Below the pieces are notes generated by a model, which worked only from the letters and a program-made list of their open reading frames with translations, was not told the origin of the DNA and searched no databases. This document shows positions 4,631 to 6,308 of a stretch of DNA of 6,308 bases, one piece after another. This DNA is from Sphingomonadaceae bacterium. GTDB taxonomy: Bacteria; Pseudomonadota; Alphaproteobacteria; Sphingomonadales; Sphingomonadaceae. The first letter of the stretch is position 1. Each line of letters opens with the position of its first letter. The position numbers were made by a program, and so were the translations under genes. The stretch is taken from contig SHLU01000143.1 in NCBI GenBank assembly GCA_004282995.1, positions 1 to 6,308 of the forward strand, read 5' to 3'.

Positions 4631-6308
4631 TCAGCCCCGGGCGACTGCTTCGGCGGCGATCATCCGCGCCTCGGCCGAAAGCCCGGCCCGGTTCAGCGCT
4701 CGCACGATGTGATATAGATGGCGCGGGGTCATCCGGTCCCAACTGCTGCCCTGCATACCCACCCCGGCGAGATAAGCGACGAGCGCGCGATTGCGTAGCT
4801 CGCCCGCGCGCCCGATCAAGGCGCTCCACTTGCTGCGGCGCGCCAGACCAAGGCCGAGATCGTCCGAAAACCTGCTGGCCGCATCAACTTCCAGACGTCC
4901 CAATCCGGCCAAGCCGGCTACGAGAAAAGCAGATTTTCGTTGTCCATCGCTCCCGTCATTGTCGACGAAGGAGTTGACCGCATCTTCGCTGACAACGCTC
5001 GAGCGGTTCGGCTGCGCGAGTGTGAGCAACGCCCACCCCTGACTTCCTTCTGCAACAACTTGACCCCATTCGAGCGCATCGCGGTCCAGTCCGGCAGCCA
5101 GCATGGCCGCAATTAACGATCCCGCGCTGTCGCTGAACTCTTCTAGCGCCGGAAGTCTTGCGGCAGCATAAGCTGTCAGGGTCAGGCGTGCGTAATCCGG
5201 ATTCTCGCCGCCCCAGATTGCCTCAATGGCCGCAAGTCTTGCCGATGGCTGGGCCGCGACATAAGCTTCGCGCAGTTGCACCGCGACCGGCCCGAAAACG
5301 CCCTCGGTTCCGTTCTCGGCATAGAATTGCGAATAAAGGTCGATCGCGGAATCAGCCGAGAGTATGCCTTCGCGCACCGCTCGGTCGGCACCGCGCAAGC
5401 GTTCTGCGACCGGCAGGGCAGCCGTGCGCGCTGCGACCCGTTCGTAATAGGGATCAAGCTTTTCAGTCAGCGCTTCGGGCAGTTCAGCACCCAGAGCAGT
5501 TGCCAGGCCATAGCGCCACGGGTTCAGCCTATCGACCCCATCCCATTCAAGATTGACTGCGCTGCGACCACGGCCTGCCGCGCCGGCATAACGTTGCGCC
5601 AGCAGCACATCGATAGTGGGTGCCGCATCTCTTTGCCGCATCCGGATGAGGTTGCTGCGGGCGCGGGCACTTTCTCCGGTGAAGGACTGGCAGATTGCTG
5701 TCAGCATTTGCCATTCGGCATCATCGCGCAAATCGCCACGGAACTTTACCGCCGGACATGCCCCCGCAATGTCCCCAGTAGCTACATAGGCATCGACCGC
5801 GGCATCCGCGACTGTCCGGTTCCAGTTGCCGACATCGATGTCCTGAACCAGCGCCCTCGCGACATGATGTTCACCCAGGGCATTGAGCGCTTTCGCTCGC
5901 AATCCGGCAAACTCGACGGGGCGCAAGCCCTGGGGTGTCTCAAGCCGGCTCGCCAGTGCACGACGCAGAAGGATATGTCCCCAACGCGAAACTACGGGAC
6001 GCGTGAGCCCCGACAGTGCGGCGCGAACAAGAACACCCGGCTGTTTGCCTAGCGAAGCGACGGGCAACCCGCCTTCCTGCTCCGCCAATAGTCCGACACT
6101 CTCCATCGAGCGGCGTGCAGCCGGCGGCATATCAAATTTAGGCTTGAGCCCGAGGAGTTCATCGAGCGCATCAGGTTCGAGCTTTTCAAGCTCTTCAAGC
6201 GAGGGCAGGTTTGATGGAAGAGCCGTGCTCGGCGCCGGAGCCCGCGCGGAGTCTGACGGAATCGGCTGAACAATCGGCGTTCCGCCGACGGTGCTACTGC
6301 TACTGCTA
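4631..6308 (-). CDS. Unrecognised Ala-rich helical protein, N-terminus missing (partial)
   Basis: The frame stays open from the TGA at 4631 to the right edge, giving 558 visible residues; an internal ATG at 6130 is not a likely start because coding continues unbroken upstream. The visible part begins with five serines and a Pro/Ser/Ala-rich, low-complexity linker (about residues 1-35), then an acidic LEELEKLEPDALDELLG segment (about 36-52). About 490 residues rich in Ala, Leu and Arg follow and read as a series of amphipathic helices. Phrases such as LRAKALNALGEHHVARALV and LNRAGLSAEARMIAAEAVARG recall TPR-like solenoids, but I cannot name a family. Only two cysteines are visible (about residues 184 and 206), which could form a disulphide if the protein is periplasmic. 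It ends eight bases before xerD and so is probably the upstream member of the same operon. A signal peptide would lie outside the window. Confidence 0.8.
   Translation of the reverse strand, partial: SSSSSTVGGTPIVQPIPSDSARAPAPSTALPSNLPSLEELEKLEPDALDELLGLKPKFDMPPAARRSMESVGLLAEQEGGLPVASLGKQPGVLVRAALSGLTRPVVSRWGHILLRRALASRLETPQGLRPVEFAGLRAKALNALGEHHVARALVQDIDVGNWNRTVADAAVDAYVATGDIAGACPAVKFRGDLRDDAEWQMLTAICQSFTGESARARSNLIRMRQRDAAPTIDVLLAQRYAGAAGRGRSAVNLEWDGVDRLNPWRYGLATALGAELPEALTEKLDPYYERVAARTAALPVAERLRGADRAVREGILSADSAIDLYSQFYAENGTEGVFGPVAVQLREAYVAAQPSARLAAIEAIWGGENPDYARLTLTAYAAARLPALEEFSDSAGSLIAAMLAAGLDRDALEWGQVVAEGSQGWALLTLAQPNRSSVVSEDAVNSFVDNDGSDGQRKSAFLVAGLAGLGRLEVDAASRFSDDLGLGLARRSKWSALIGRAGELRNRALVAYLAGVGMQGSSWDRMTPRHLYHIVRALNRAGLSAEARMIAAEAVARG
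6292..6308. repeat. Short TGCTAC hexamer repeat encoding poly-Ser
   Basis: TGCTAC is repeated nearly three times (TGCTAC TGCTAC TGCTA) and runs into the window edge. In the minus-strand gene it encodes alternating AGT and AGC serine codons. Its full length is unknown because the window ends here. Being a multiple of three bases, any copy-number change would alter linker length without a frameshift. Confidence 0.6.

Noticed and set aside
5276..6052. 258-codon open frame on the plus strand
   Set aside because: It lies wholly antisense to the helical protein gene, has no ribosome-binding site I can support and no recognisable domain; such frames are common opposite GC-rich genes.
1..6308. CRISPR array, insertion sequence, prophage or defence system
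   Set aside because: No regularly spaced repeats, transposase, phage structural or defence-type domain is visible on either strand.

Overview
This is an ordinary-looking, GC-rich chromosomal segment. It is probably from an alphaproteobacterium of the sphingomonad/Erythrobacter group. That placement is inferred from the XerD-AccA gene pair, two short Flp pilins with Alphaproteobacteria-like leaders, and an M48 lipoprotein ending in a LysM domain. It cannot be confirmed without a search.

Layout: (1) Positions 1-625 read leftward. A complete tRNA-Arg(ACG) with encoded CCA has its own canonical-looking promoter, and a MutT-type Nudix hydrolase lies just upstream of it. (2) Positions 626-1163 read rightward. 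Two small type IVb (Flp) prepilin genes are followed by a strong intrinsic terminator; the second, at 943-1107, is only 54 codons long. (3) Positions 1209-2684 read leftward and encode a lipoprotein M48 zinc metalloprotease with a C-terminal LysM domain. It converges on the pilin terminator. (4) Positions 2781-6308 read leftward and form a tightly packed probable operon: an unrecognised, partial, Ala-rich helical protein (N-terminus beyond the right edge), then xerD, then accA, with gaps of only 8 and 9 bases.

The genes are mostly housekeeping: translation, nucleotide-pool sanitation, envelope quality control, chromosome dimer resolution and fatty-acid synthesis, plus surface pilins. I see no CRISPR array, insertion sequence, phage gene or obvious defence system, and no intergenic gap longer than about 130 bases. 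The items most worth a second look are the unrecognised protein coupled to xerD, a 7-bp dyad between the two pilin genes that overlaps a candidate -35 box, a perfect 15-bp palindrome in the M48 leader, and the orphan pilin pair itself. I found no convincing evidence of a new biological system.
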